Positions 33,481 to 45,468 are shown, counted from the first letter of the stretch. The stretch is 64,000 bases of DNA from Sesamum alatum (GCA_034509735.1 JACGWO010000013.1:15086136-15150135), one strand, 5' to 3'. Translations and numbers: made by a program. The notes: a model not told the origin generated them from the sequence alone.

Positions 33481-33756
33481 GGATAATTACACTCATATCT
33501 CTAATTTATGATTTATTTACACAAATCACCCACATCTTTTGCATAATTATATAAATCATTTCTAACAATCAAAAAGTTGGGGTGGTTTGTGTTATGATAT
33601 TAATATTTTTGGGAGTGTATGTATAATTATTTAAAAGTATAGGTGATTTGTACAAATGATGTTGACATTTATAATAGGTGTATATGTAATTTTGAAAGAC
33701 AAAAATAATTTGCTTGAATAGACCATAAATTAAGAGTATTAACGCAATTATCCCCA
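33481..33756. mobile_element. MITE with imperfect TIRs
   Basis: The left arm GGATAATTACACTCATATCTC and the reverse complement of the right arm GGATAATTGCGTTAATACTC remain similar over about 50 bp (both contain TAATTTATG). No clear target duplication was found. A (TA)n run follows at 33808-33838. Confidence 0.55.
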
Positions 33757-33806
33757 AATTAAATTCAAATTTGTACTTCCTTGCGTGATATTTGGTACTT
33801 TAAATA

Positions 33807-33843
<37 letters not shown>

Positions 33844-34046
33844 CCAACTTACTTGCAAAGTGGCTGTCGAGCCCTTTGATTAGGAACCTACATAATTTTT
33901 GCAGTTGGCTCGAATTTAGATCAGGGTGTTGATCTTTAGGCTCTAATTTTGGTTATACCGTGAAAAGTACTAACTATAGAGAATTAATTTCTAAGAAATA
34001 TCAATCATTAAAATAATTATCAATAACAATAGTTGACTATTATAAA

Positions 34047-34240
34047 TGTTGGATATCGAGTCGGGTTCGTGGACCCATGATCCAGTATGCATTCATATTT
34101 GAAATAGAATTTGAGGTCCCCAACCTAATGTTGGTATGAGAATTCCTCTAAGATAAACACTACCTAATAAAGTTTATAATCTCCCAAATGTATATTGAGA
34201 TATGGACTTCTAGGACTGAGTACGCATATACATAGATGAT
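34047..34240 (+). repeat. Copia B LTR, part 1 of 3
   Basis: Begins TGTTGGATATCGAGTCGGG. If the LINE and the gypsy element are removed it joins with 43242-43307 and 50762-51195, giving an LTR of about 690 bp that ends just before a copia primer site. This reconstruction is an inference from the two target duplications and the primer site. No second LTR is available for comparison. Confidence 0.5.
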
Positions 34241-34374
34241 TTTTTTTTTCAAAAAAAAAATAAAAATCACCCAGCGGTGAGGGGAGCTTTTCGGGGTCCC
34301 CGTCCCTTCTATATTATCAACCCAAAAAGATCAAAATGTACAATGGAGAGTACTAACCCCTAGCTTGGTCTAGT

Positions 34375-34500
34375 AAGCAGTAAACAAGGAGTACTACTCC
34401 CTTTACAGATATACGTCAAGTAAGCATAAATTAGGAGTACTATTCCCTTACAATTTTTCAGAAAAGCGTAAACAAGGAGTACTACTCCCTTACAACAACA
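34375..34500 (-). repeat. Tandem repeats in the LINE 3' end
   Basis: Three units of about 40 bp each carry AGCAGTAAACAAGGAGTACT or a variant followed by ACTCCCTTACA. The same GCAGTAAATAAGGA motif is in the truncated copy at 1604-1763. The minus-strand frame 34360-34743 is a by-product. Confidence 0.7.
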
Positions 34501-34858
34501 ATCTAATAAAGCTATGCCCACTATAATCAAGCTTACAATGGTGTGACATTGAAGCTTCCTTACTTGAATTATAACATGCAAAATCATGACAGAGCAAAAT
34601 ATCCAAGAAAATATGATAGGGGTATCCCTCCCTTGTTCATTTTGATTCGGTGGTTGGCTACTAACATAGGTACCTACATTTTTATAGTGATTACACTGTG
34701 CAAATAAATAGTAATGGTAAAAAATGAGGAGTTCAACTCCCATAATCTGTGCAAGTGTGATTCATGGAGTGATACAACCTTACAAAAAATAGTACGCACA
34801 AATTTCAAATAATGAGTTATAGATGAAATGGGGGCCTGGGGGGGGGGGGGGGGGGTTA

Positions 34859-35473
34859 CTATCCTCTTGCAGTTCTGATATAAGGCATACATAAAGTGTC
34901 AATTCGAATTATACCTTTGAGTTTACCTGTGAGTTGTTCTTTGGTGAGGATGGTTAAATGTTGTGCAGTGCATGCTTGGTTAGCAAGATAATCTACTGCT
35001 TGATTCCCTTCTCTATAGATATTGTGAGTTTTACTTCCAGTGTAGTAGCACAATCTCGGCTCAGTTGCAGCAAGTGTTGGTGCTGCCAGCCAGTCTCCCT
35101 GTAGTGGCTTGGTAATGAGTTGGATAATAGTCAGAGCATCAACCTCCAACCAGACTTTAGTGAAGCCTTCCTGTTTGCAGATTAACAGTCCTCTGTGCAC
35201 TGCTTTTAGCTCTGTATATATGTTGGTAGCTCTCCCTAATGGTTCTATGAAGGCAAGTAGAACTCCTCCAAGATGGTCTCTGACAATGCCTCCTGCTCCA
35301 GCAACTCCTGGATTACTTCTTGACGCTCCATCCGTATTTAGTTTTATCCAGTCATCTGGGGGTTTTGTCCAGTGGACTACAATCAGTTGTTGTTTTCTGG
35401 GCTTTGTAGGTATGTAGACTTTCAGGCTTTCAGTAGCAAGTAAGTCTCCTCTGAAATGCTCTTTTTTCCACAA
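34859..35473 (-). pseudogene. LINE ORF2: RNase H domain
   Basis: Plant LINE-type RNase H (RVT_3). KLNTDGASRSNPGVAGAGGI has the first Asp, YTELKAVHRGLLICKQ the Glu, LEVDALTIIQLI the second Asp, and IYREGNQAVDYLANQA the last His/Asp region. The domain is open over 204 codons and looks complete. It is separated from the zf-RVT region by a frame break near 35500. A run of 18 G lies just downstream at about 34840-34856. Confidence 0.85.
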
Positions 35474-35502
35474 GTTAGCTTTGCTGATGATATTGAGGTG
35501 AG

Positions 35503-36370
35503 CTACAATTTTATAGATGATAGAAGAGGCTTTGAAGGTTGCCCCCTATGTTTCACATCATTTCTCACAGTCCAGATATTCCAGAGTATTAACATTGGGA
35601 TCAGGTCTCTAATATGAAATTGATATGAATTGCCTGGTCTCCAAGCTTGAAGGAAGATGATGATACTTTGAGTTTGTGGCAGTGTAATGTGAAAGAGATC
35701 AACAAAATGTTCCCGTGCCATCCTAGACTGACTGTTGTCTAGAAACAAGTGTGATTCAGTTTCTTCTTCTGTGCAACAGCAGCACTTGAAAGACATAATG
35801 ATACCCTTCCTTTTTAATCTGATATCCACAGGGGTCCACCCATTCAATAATCTCCAAAGAAAGATAGACATAGTGGGAGTGAGAAGTGTTGATCAAATTC
35901 TGCTAAATAGAGGAGACACTAACTGATGGTCTCTAATCTTATCCCAAGCAGAAGCTGTAGAGAACTGGCCATTCTTTGAGAGTTTCCAGTGAGGATGGTC
36001 AGGGTGATTGTGTAGGATGGGGACAGAGATTACCAGCTCAACAAGATGGGATGGCAGCACTTGCCGCATTTATGGATGCTCCAGGAACCTTTTGTCCAGA
36101 ATAATTTAACAGGTTCATGTGATATAACTTCAGGGTTGAGGAGATCTTGGAGTGTGCCCTCTGGTAATCATGAATCATGCCAAAATGATGTTTCTCCATG
36201 CCCAAGGCTCCAGAATATATGCTTTTGTGTTTCTGATCTGATTAGGCAGAGCCTCCTCCAAATAGGAGAATCGTTCTTAGAGTGTTTGGCCAATCCAGGG
36301 AAATGAGCTCTTCAATACTTGCTGAGGGTAAATTGTGCCCATAGAGAGTTATTCATCCTGAGCCTCCACC
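35503..36370 (-). pseudogene. LINE ORF2: zf-RVT region
   Basis: 35503-35871 reads FLWRLLNGWTPVDIRLKRKG, then CCCCTEEETESHLFLDNSQS and PMLILWNIWTVRNDVKHR, which is the zinc-binding domain that follows plant LINE reverse transcriptases. Upstream (35880-36370) the same protein continues in broken frames without a long ORF. Confidence 0.75.
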
Positions 36371-37500
36371 AGAGTTTCTAAGAAAAGGCTTTCACAACAT
36401 CTCTGAGATTCCTGAGGCCAAGGCCTCCTTCGGTAGTTGGGTAACAGACTTTCTCCCATTTGGTCCAATGGATCTTCTTTTTCTCAACAGTGGACCCCCA
36501 AAAGTATTTAGCAAATAATTGTTCAAGTTTTTGTATGCTACCAAGAGGGGGGTTTAGAACTTGTATCAGATAGATAGGCATAGACATGAGTACACTTTTA
36601 ATAAGCTGCAACCTGCCCCCTAGTGAAAGATGACAATACTCCCATCCAGTGATCTTGGCTCTAACTTTGTCAATGATTGTTTCTTTTTGAAGCCCATTCT
36701 ATGCATGACTGAATAGAGGAATTTCCAGCAAACTTGTCGTATGCTTTGGCCATGTCAAGTTTGATGACCAAATTGCCTTGTTGTACCTTAAGTCCAGGGA
36801 GTGGATAAGCTCTTGGGTTGGTAGTATATTGTCCCCAATTAGCTTGCCTGGTACAAACCCACTTTGAGAGGGGGAGATGAGGTTCGAGAGGAGGGGTGCT
36901 AGTTTATTATATAAAAGTTTGGACATAATTTTATTGGAAACGTTGCAGAGAGAGATGGGCCTGAATTCCTACCATTCTTGTGGGGATTCTGTTTTAGGGA
37001 TTAACATAATGGTAGTAGCATTAAAACTCCGGGGCATAGGTGTGCCATTAAAGTAGTCTTGTGCAGCTTCCAGGAGATCACTATGAATAAACTCCCAGCA
37101 AGTTTGGTAGAATGCATATGTGAAACCATCAGGTCTTGCTACACTTTCTTTATTAATACTGGACACCGCAGTTTTAAGTTCCTCCAGTGTGAGTGGATTG
37201 CAGATGTTTGCAGCAGTAGATTCAGGAATTTGAGGGAAGTTAAAAGGAGGTTCAAATGTTTCAGTATCTTGAGCATCACCTATCAGGAGCCTTCGTAAGT
37301 ATTTTGCAGCAGATTGTTTGATGGCAACTGTTTCTGTGATTTCCTACCCTAATCAACAATCCTGTGAATGTGGAATTTCAATCTTTTCTTCTTGACTAAG
37401 GAGTGAAAGTACTTTGTGTTGCGTTCCCCTGCTTCAAGCCATTTACAATTGTTTTTTTGCTTCCAGTACTCAGACTCTATGGTTAGTGCTTGTATGAGAG
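36371..37500 (-). pseudogene. LINE ORF2: reverse transcriptase lacking the palm
   Basis: 37166-36969 has ARPDGFTYAFYQTCW and FNATTIMLIPKTESPQEW. 36926-36699 has ISPSQSGFVPGKLIGDNIL followed by LDMAKAYDK. Then about 30 residues later the text jumps to KITGWEYCHLSLGGRLQLIK and SVLMSMPIYLIQVLNPPLG. In intact elements roughly 150-200 residues, including the F/YADD catalytic box, lie between these blocks. The deletion joint is near 36680-36700. Frame shifts are also present. Confidence 0.8.
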
Positions 37501-38466
37501 CAGCATTGCATCTATTTAGGTTTATTTTGTTTGCTTCTGTGTGGAAGTGACGAAGGTTTTTTCAGCATGGTCAGCATCCTGCTTTGCTTGATCAACAACA
37601 CTAAAGACATAGCCAAATGTCTGAATATTCCAGCCTTTCAAGGTGTCTTTGATTCTGTAAAGCTTCTGCTGGAGTTTATACATGCCATGTCCATACGTGG
37701 GGATATTCCAGGCTTGTTTGACTGTCTCCATGAAGGTGTGGTGTCTGATCCACATATTCTGGAAATGAAAGGATGAGGGACACCTTTCTGTGGTTTTTTC
37801 TGCCATGATAAGAAGAGGGCTATAAACTGATTTACTTCTTGCCAGGTGAGAAACTCTGGTTTTGTTGAATAAGTCAGACCACTCCTTGAAATAGAGTACT
37901 CTGTCTAATCTCTTCCATATTATGTTATTAGTCCAGGTATAGGGTTCCCCCTCGAATCCTGCATCTATCAATCATGTTTCCATCATCATATCACCAAAAT
38001 CTTCCATAGGGCCAAGTCTATTGAGAACACCCCCCCTGATTCTCCTCTATGTGTAGTATGGTATTGAAGTCACGCCTCACAATCCATGGCACCTCATCAG
38101 TGGATAGGTTATACAGCTTATCCCATAAAATTCTTCTTGGTGTTCTGTAACACTTAGCATAGACAAAAGTGCAATAAAAAGATTCTTGCAATACCCCTGA
38201 AGTAACTTTTACATGCAGAAATTGGGGTTATCTTTCACAACTTGTATGTCAGTGACAAAAGCAGCAAAGCACCAGATTTTGTTGGTCATATTGGATATTA
38301 GAGAGTGAAAGCCAAATCTACGAGTAAAGAAGACAACATCCTTACGTACAAAGGGCTCTAGAAGGACAAGAATTTTTGGTTTATGTTCAGTGCAAATATT
38401 AAAGAGGATTTTTTGTTTTTCAGCTTTCCCAATTCCTCTGATATTCCAAATAATGAGCTTAAACAT
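37501..38466 (-). pseudogene. LINE ORF2: AP endonuclease domain
   Basis: ORF2 begins MFKLIIWNIRGIGKAEKQKI at 38466, the usual WN(C/I)RG start of plant LINE endonucleases. LVLLEPFVRK carries the catalytic Glu. Farther on, MIDAGFEGEPYTWTNN and KRLDRVLYFKEW (37971 onward) contain the family YTWTN block and the LDR motif. The middle is in a different frame, so the domain is broken. Confidence 0.8.
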
Positions 38467-38683
38467 TAAAATTGTAGGGAAGAGAAAGAAGAGGATCTTG
38501 TGTTTCTTTTTATCGTAGCTTGTTGTGAATGCTTTGACTTTTTTTATTTTCCTCCAGTTTTTCCAGTGTTGGGGTTAGAAATGTGTTCTTGGGATTTGTT
38601 TCTTTTGTGTTTACTAGTTTCAGCAGAATCAGAAAGTATGTTTTGTTCTAGTTATTGGGTATGAGTAACTGATGCTTCTGAAC

Positions 38684-40002
38684 CTATCTTCTCTTTAGAG
38701 TGAAAAATGGTTGAGGTTGCTTCCATGATTTTATCAAACTCTTCATTAGTGTTAAAGGAGATGTTATTGCTCTGAGTTTGATAGGTGACAATAGTTGTTT
38801 GTGGTTCTTGATTGGGAGGTGAGGTTCTAGTTTCATTGGGGGAGGCATTGTTGTGTTCAGTTTCATTGTTAGGTTCATTGTCATTAAGGTCTTCAAGGCT
38901 TTGGAATCTGTTAAAGATGGGGTGGGTTCATCTTCTTCTGAATCTTCCTTAGGCCTAGCATGGTGACTTGAGCTGCCTTTTTCAAAGTTTTGGATAGGAA
39001 CAGGGGAGTTTGTGTGAGATTTGGAGGTTGTTTTATGAATACTACCTACTGTGGCAGGGCTTGATGTATTCCTAATATTAGTACTCTTGCTAACAATTAG
39101 AGTTTTCACTTTTTCAGGCGTTTTATAGGCAGCCATCTCAAGTATGTCATTTATAGCTTCAACATCAGCAATAATATCAGTAGTATTCTTTCTAGCAGCT
39201 ATCTCTTCATCCCAGTTTTTTCCAATTAAGGCAGCAAGTATAGGGTCATCATAGTTAAAATCATCATCACCTTCAGATGCATTATTTAGAGTAGGCATAT
39301 CAACAGATTCATAGTTAACATTCATATTGACAGATAAATATGCACATCAACAGTTTTATCAACATCACCTATACTATCATGCTCAACAACATTATCAGAA
39401 GTAATATGCACAGCAACAGGAATACTAGCATCAATATGAGCAACATCGACTATATCAACATGCCCAAGATAATTACTTCCATCATTCCCATCATGCATAG
39501 CAAAAGTACTATTATTCAGCACAGTTAAAGCAGTATTTAGATTACCTGTAGTTGCCTCATTGTGTCCAGTATTAACAACACCAGCAGAGGTGTTAGGCAG
39601 ACTATCATTCACTTCAAATTGATGTTCATTAGCAAAAAGCACTTTTTACCTTTCCTCTTTGTGTTTAAAGCCATTCTCAGATCCTCAACACCTGCTTGTT
39701 GTTGCTGTGTACCCTTTTGGTTTATTGTGTTCACATCACTCTGAGTGTGCTCTGGTGGACCATTGAAGATGCAGGAGGTGTGATCATGTCCCAAGTGCTT
39801 ACAGACAGCACAGTATAGGGGCAGTTCTCATAGATGACTTGTTGTTTAATGGCCCTCTGTCTGACATTAAGAAAAATCTGTTGTATCCTGGGGGTTGTGA
39901 GATCAATTTCCACACAGATTCTTGCAAGATTGGGCCTGGATAAATCTGCAGTAGCTTCATCCATCCTCAGGGGTTTCCCAATCTGTTTGGCTATGCTGAA
40001 CA
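38684..40002 (-). pseudogene. LINE ORF1, distal part with zinc knuckle
   Basis: Downstream of the solo LTR, ORF1 continues with SIAKQIGKPLRMDEATADLS, ARICVEIDL, YENCPY and, after a frame shift near 39790, a knuckle containing VCKHLGHDHTSC. A long acidic, serine/threonine- and asparagine-rich tail follows (39642-38684, two overlapping frames) and ends 200 bp before ORF2. This tail is typical of plant ORF1 proteins but has no named domain. Confidence 0.75.
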
Positions 40003-42229
40003 TGTTAGAATAGGTGACCAGAAAGCCAATAGGTTTGGCGATTTGTAACCTATTATACAACTTGATGTAAATGTAATATTATTATGTGATGAATAAAATG
40101 AGTATTTATCACTTCTGGTGCTTACTTTGTTGCGCTCATTTCACATTTGTTAAAACAGTGTTTAACTTATATCGCAACAGAGCCCACAGACCATGGATAA
40201 CAACTTGTGCAGTTAGGCCACACATTGGATGGTGGTCATGAAACCAACTGATTAAGAGTTGGGTCTGAAACATTCCAAGTCGAGGACCTCGAGACAGGGC
40301 ATCGAGAGTCCTATTGAGACTTTTGTCAAGAGTCGTGTTCATTAGATGAGTGCCGTGTTTCATTGGCGACAGGCATAGGACGCCTACACGATCTTGATGG
40401 GTTGGTCGACTGGGGTCGAGCCGACTAGACTGACTCGCAGGGATCATCATATGGAAGCCTTGGAGGCTTGGTCGGTATGATTGGTTTTCCCCGGTTCCGA
40501 TAGTACGGGAGTAATCCTCAGACTTGAGGGATCATGGCAGTCGCGTGCACATGACGGCTGTATCTTGGATCTGGCGAGAGGTAATCATTCTGTAAGATGA
40601 TTATCATAAGCCTTGTCCAGTGCAGTCGGAATGTGTAGCGAGGACGGTGGATTCCAAGATGAGGATCTGTCCCCTGTCAGTATGTGACAGAGGTATCTCC
40701 TATGCACTCGGAGACACGTTCATGCTGTTTGAAGCTGTGGCCACAGTGGTTGGTCGAACAGGGAATGGTTTCCTGTGTCGACGCAATGAAGCATACGTGG
40801 TCTCGAGTATTAAGCATAGATGCCTAGTCAAGGATGGGAACTGACGCCCAATTTAATACCCTAGACTAAGGCCGAGAGACGGTAGACGGAAGGATCGTAC
40901 CTGTACGGAATCGGCACCTAAATGTTAACGCCAATTCACCTAGTCTCTAGTGCCATGGACCGTTGCTAGACGGCCACCCATGGTAACGGGCCCTTGTGGG
41001 ACACGGGTCCAAGTCTAGCTGAGGGTGAACCTAAAGGGTCACACACAAATCACCGAGGAGGTTGAGAGATCGACTTGGAGTCAATCTCGAAGGATAAATA
41101 AGTAATTGGATAACTTAAGGGAAAGTCCATTGGATGGACGGGCCGATATTGTATCGGGCTTTCATTTAATCGGTAAATTGAATTTTCGATTAAATATGGA
41201 AAGTTGAGACGTTGAGACGTTGGATCTTTTAATTGGATTAAAAGATCAACAAGATTTATTTAAATGGGCATTAAATTGGATCTAATGTTGGGTTCGTCAT
41301 AATTGAATTACGATAAAACCTGGTCCGTTAAATTATACCCGAAAGGAGAAATAATTCCTATTTTGGAATAGGAAGAAGTTGGACTTCTTCCCTTAATTAA
41401 ACATGGCCGACATGCTCCCTTGGAGGAAGCAAAATCAGCCATGTTTCATGCTAGGTGGTATGTTGACTTGTCTCTTTTGGAAAGAGACAAATCAACTCCA
41501 ATCAAGCTCTTCCCTTTTGGTATGATTTGATCATACCATAAATTTTGGTAGGCTTGATTGAAGAATTGATGGAGATTGATTGGAATGAATCTAGACATCC
41601 TTGGATGAACCTAGACACATTCCAATAATCACATTAATTATGTATATATATTAGAATATACAACACTAAGCATAAGTGATTCATTATTCATCTTTTTCTA
41701 GGAAAAAGAGAAGACAAAAATCCCTCTCCTCTCTCTCAACTCTCGGCCTCTCTCCCTTTCTCATACTTGTGTTCTTCACTTGATTTTGAATCAAGAAGAA
41801 GAACAAAGTGAGTTTAAGAGAGCACTAATTCATAGTGTTCTTCTCTTAAACCGATTCCTTCTTAAACCCATTCTTTTCTAGCAAGAAGAATGTGTGTTTC
41901 TTCCGGTGTGGTGTGGATCACCTTTGGAAAATCCATACGTTTGGATTTCGTGAGCATTCCGGAGAAGGAAAAACGCTAGTAGCCGGGAGCATACGCTAAA
42001 CAATCAAAGGTAACGGTTTTACTACGCTTTGATTGATTTAATATACATCTATGCCCTATGTTTTAAATATATGTTTCTAATATTTACACATCCTACATCG
42101 AACGCCCGGTTGAGCACCCAAGGGTACACCCATTGGGATTAGTTTATTTAAATTAGATTTAAATTTACGCACTATTTCCTCGCTTTCTCGCTTCCGCTCG
42201 CGCTCCCGGGTGGATCCGCTTGTCCTTCA
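40003..42229 (+). mobile_element. Solo LTR of the copia A family, 2227 bp
   Basis: Starts TGTTAGAATAGGTGACC and ends GGATCCGCTTGTCCTTCA. GAACA occurs on both sides (39998-40002 and 42230-42234), the expected 5-bp duplication. The LTR matches those at 18991-19979 and 61899-63709 and is the longest of the three. No internal domain is left, so it arose by LTR-LTR recombination. It splits the LINE ORF1 and is therefore younger than the LINE insertion. CT-rich tracts and a run of pyrimidines lie near 41725-41765. Confidence 0.92.
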
Positions 42230-42832
42230 GAACAGAGCGTTCTTTTCAAAAAGGTGGCAAGGAAGATCAGGAAGCCTTAAACAAAATGGAGCAATTGGTG
42301 ATTCAATCTGTGGATCAAATTCTGGTGTCCATTTGAATATGCGCATAGGAAAACCATCAAAAGACCACTCTCCTCTTAACCATAATCTGGGGTAGTCCTC
42401 TTCATTGGAGAGCATAATCAGAACGTGCTTTAGGTTCAGAGCACCAACATTCACAGGACCTCTCAGTCTTAGCTTGATTATCCTTTGGCGCAAGAAGTTC
42501 AGATTGGGTAAGCCATGCGAGAACTTACCAATCTGTGCAAATTTAAGTCTGTCCACCAGTTGTGAGGTTTTTTCTTCTATGTATGTAATGCTTGGGAGTC
42601 CTTTATACTTTGAGGCAGTGCCAATTTCTTGGAGAGACTCATCTTGAAAAGTTTTCTTGGCAGCACGCGCAGGATCATGTTGACAGTGTGTGGGAGGAAG
42701 GTTTTGGACAATGTTGGCATAGGATCGTTTGTTCGGAGGGGGTGCAGGTGTGGGTGGTGGCTGAGGTAAGGCTGCTGGTGGATTGGAGTTTGATGTGGGG
42801 GGGTTCAGCCATGGCTGGAGGTTAAGGTTCAC
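42230..42832 (-). pseudogene. LINE ORF1, proximal part with DUF4283
   Basis: Starts MNLNLQPWLNPPTSNSNP with a proline-rich leader and RSYANIV, then the DUF4283 fold: LRGPVNVGALNLKHVLIML, YPRLWLRGEWSFDGFPMRIF and KWTPEFDP. It reads straight to the solo LTR border. The frame on the other side of the LTR is the same once one copy of GAACA is discounted, so no bases were lost at the insertion. The minus-strand frame 42829-43341 upstream lies in the leader and shows no domain. Confidence 0.85.
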
Positions 42833-43241
42833 ATAGGTTGTGTTGAAATGCCCATAAAAGATTTAGTGGATGGATATTGAAATTTGTTTAGGGGAATTGA
42901 AGTGAAGGTTGTGGGGAGTCTGGGGGATAGTTGCAGTTTCGGCAACGGTGGCCGGAGGGGTGTAGTCGAAGAATGGAACAGTCCGAAAAACGCTAATGAA
43001 AATTGGTCGGATTGGTTGCTAGGGTGGACGAGGAAGGTGGAGAGGAGTATGGTTAGGTTCGCAGTGATGAGGCAAGTGAAATGATGGTAAGGAACTCCGA
43101 CAACGGTGGTCGGACGATGAGGGGACGGGGAGAGAAACAAAAGAACAGAGAGATGGGGTGGTCCGAGTATTTCACACACGAAAAAGGAGTTGGAGAGAGA
43201 AGAAAGATCTGGAAAAAATTTGCCTATGTTTAAATAGATGA

Positions 43242-43307
43242 TTGCGATCAAAATGATACACAGAAATGCAATAGTGTGATACAAAATGAGTTGATGACAA
43301 CACTCTC
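43242..43307 (+). repeat. Copia B LTR, part 2 of 3
   Basis: A 66-bp piece between the LINE target duplication and the gypsy 2 target duplication (CTCTC at 43303-43307). It is inferred to be LTR sequence continuing at 50762. Confidence 0.45.
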
Positions 43308-43662
43308 CGATGGGGTGTAATTCGGGAAGTGGTAGATCCATGCACGATTACACAAAACGACATCGTGAGTCAAGAAACTTGAGAGCTCTTCTCAAGAATT
43401 GATTTCTCAAAATAGTAAAAATGTATCTTTACATAGGATTTTGATAGCCTATTTATAGTAACTGGGGAGGGACAAAAATACTATTTTACCCTCCAACCGC
43501 CTCCAATCTAACGGCTATAATCTAATCTTCAAGGGCATTCTGGTAATTTGGTTCCACCCCACTAACCACTAACAATAACCACCTCTATGGCATTTCGGTA
43601 AATACTCATACATTTGAGGGTATTTTGGTAATTTTGCTAAAAAATGTATTCTATCTCCATCA
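43308..43662 (-). repeat. Gypsy 2 3' LTR
   Basis: Minus-strand start TGATGGAGATAGAATACATT at 43662, end at 43308 (one base changed from the expected TG...CA end). It contains TATAAATA on the minus strand near 43450. A purine-rich tract (GGAAGTTGGGGAGCTA) precedes it at 43663-43680. Confidence 0.92.
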
Positions 43663-44290
43663 GTAGCTCCCCAACTTCCAAATGTATCAGAAAAATTTGG
43701 AAGTTCTGACAAACAGTCTATATTTGATGTAGCTTCTTCTTTTGGTAATTTTCTTCTACCATGAAGTCTTTCTGTCTTTGGACTTTTCTTAACATGAATT
43801 CTTCCTCCATCATGGCCCTTCTTTATACAAGTCCTTCCTTTGCTAGGATTCTTTGTCATCTATATAAACTTGGTGGGATATTCTGACTTCTTCATCTTGC
43901 TTTGTTTGGTCTATCTTCTTGCTCTCAGCCACATTTCAGAAAAATGTCGAAACGTGTTGGTTCGGGTATATAGCTCTTCGTCTCTTTTCTGGTAGTAATT
44001 TTTATTTTTAGACATCCAAAAGTCATCCTTCGCCAATCCGAAAAAAAAAAATAATTCGTAGTCCAAAAGAATTTTAGGATGTGGGGTTCTCAAGGGAATA
44101 TGCAATGAGGCGGCGCCTGAGGTTCTTTGGTGCCGGGTCGAGGCAGCATGCCTCGACCTGGGCCCTAGTCGAGGCGTAATGCCTTGGCCTGATCTGGCCG
44201 TGGCCCCCCGCCTCGGTCGGATTCCGGTCGAGGGTGGCTCATTCCCCCTCCTTCTGCCTCTCTTGCACGTCTTGATGTCGTCGATTTTGA

Positions 44291-45222
44291 TCACGAGGTG
44301 AGAAACGACGTGAGAGGAAAAATGCTCCAAAGCCTCATAATCCTCCTCCGCCCCCCTCGAGGAGGGGGGAAAGCAGTCACTGGCGTTCCCCTCCTGCTCG
44401 AGCTAGGGATCCCCCTGGTAGCTCAGGTCGGAGTGAAAGGCATTCCTCCCCCCCTCACGGAGGCAGTGGCTCTAAACGTCCCCGGGAAGATGAAGCTGAC
44501 CCTCCACGTTATGGAGCAAGGAAAGGACTCTTCACTTATGGGACTAACAGGCAAGGAGATATTTCATCCTTCTGGGACGCTGCTGACAACGATATTGCCT
44601 ATGAAAAATCAAGGGATCTCGTGAGCCCCTATGATGTAACGCGCTTTGGCGCTCTCCCCAGTGGTACTCTTACTAGGATTCTTCAGGCTGAAGCTGCTAG
44701 GGTATGTTTTCGTCCTTATACTTTGTGCTTTATATTATTTCCTTAGCCTCTGAGGTTTTTTATTGAGGGGTTCATGTTTTCTCAGGTGATCAATCTTGTT
44801 GAATCTACTGAGATGTGTCTAGGCAAATATGAGAATGAGATCCAACAATTGAAGAATGCTCTTGAGGATGCAAGAAAAGACTTAGGACGTTGCCAAGAAG
44901 AGCTTAAAGTTGCTTCGGTCGAGTAGGGTAAGTGGAAGGATAACTTCAACGGGAAAATCGCTTTGGGGAAGACATTCCTGAAATCAGACGCCGGAAAGAT
45001 TTATTTGGAATGCGTATGGGACTTCAAGGAGAAGTACGTGGGCTCTGACGAGTTCAACCAAGTTTTCCTTGGCAAGGCGAGCGAGATCTATGACCAGGTG
45101 ATTAGACAATGTCGCGCCACGTTGACGAATAGCGGTCGCTATGGCGATGAAGACTTCATGTTCCTTGATCCCAAGGCTCCCGAAGAAGATGAAGATGAAG
45201 ATGGGGGGCGAGGTAGCTGATG
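44291..45222 (+). pseudogene. Antisense ORF of gypsy 2, two exons, one stop
   Basis: Opposite to pol and between integrase and the 3' LTR. An open frame without ATG runs from 44291 to 44701 with a proline/arginine-rich part, a nuclear-signal-like GSKRPREDEAD and QGDISSFWDAADNDIAYEKS. A canonical GTATGT...CTCAG intron (44702-44785) follows, then VINLVESTEMCLGKYENEIQ (coiled coil), one in-frame TAG at 44924, CVWDFKEKYVGSDEFNQVFL and an acidic end. The frame is kept across the intron. This matches the position of antisense ORFs known in Tat elements. Function unknown. A first exon upstream is likely but was not found. Confidence 0.65.
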
Positions 45223-45468
45223 ACATTCCTGCCAACGGGGCCCCCGCCTCCGCCGCGAAAAAGAACTAGAATTAAGCTTAGGACCGTTTATCTTATTTCT
45301 TGAATTTTCCTTTTCGTATGTTCAAATGTTAGGACCGTTTATTTTGTTTCCTTGAACTTGAATTCTTAGGATATTCTTCTTCCCTTTAAGTAATTAGACT
45401 TCTCCAAATTTCATTTCTCTATTGCTTTGCATGTTTAAGTTACTTCTTTTTATGCTAAACATCAACAT

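Larger units (their letters stand above)
34241..43233 (-). mobile_element. L1-like LINE with nested solo LTR
   Basis: Minus-strand order: 5' leader, ORF1 (DUF4283, zinc knuckle), ORF2 with AP endonuclease, reverse transcriptase, zf-RVT and RNase H, a 3' untranslated region with tandem repeats, and a poly(A) tail (T run at 34241). ATAGATGAT occurs just outside both ends (34232-34240 and 43234-43242), and the match extends to 11 of 12 bases. Without the 2232-bp insertion (solo LTR plus one duplication) it is about 6.8 kb. ORF2 has frame breaks and lost the catalytic part of the reverse transcriptase, so it is dead. Confidence 0.8.

Noticed and set aside
35109..35417. Plus-strand frame of 102 codons
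   Set aside because: Shadow of the LINE RNase H domain.
42829..43341. Minus-strand frame of 170 codons upstream of LINE ORF1
   Set aside because: Lies in the LINE leader and crosses the gypsy 2 border at 43308, so it cannot be one gene.
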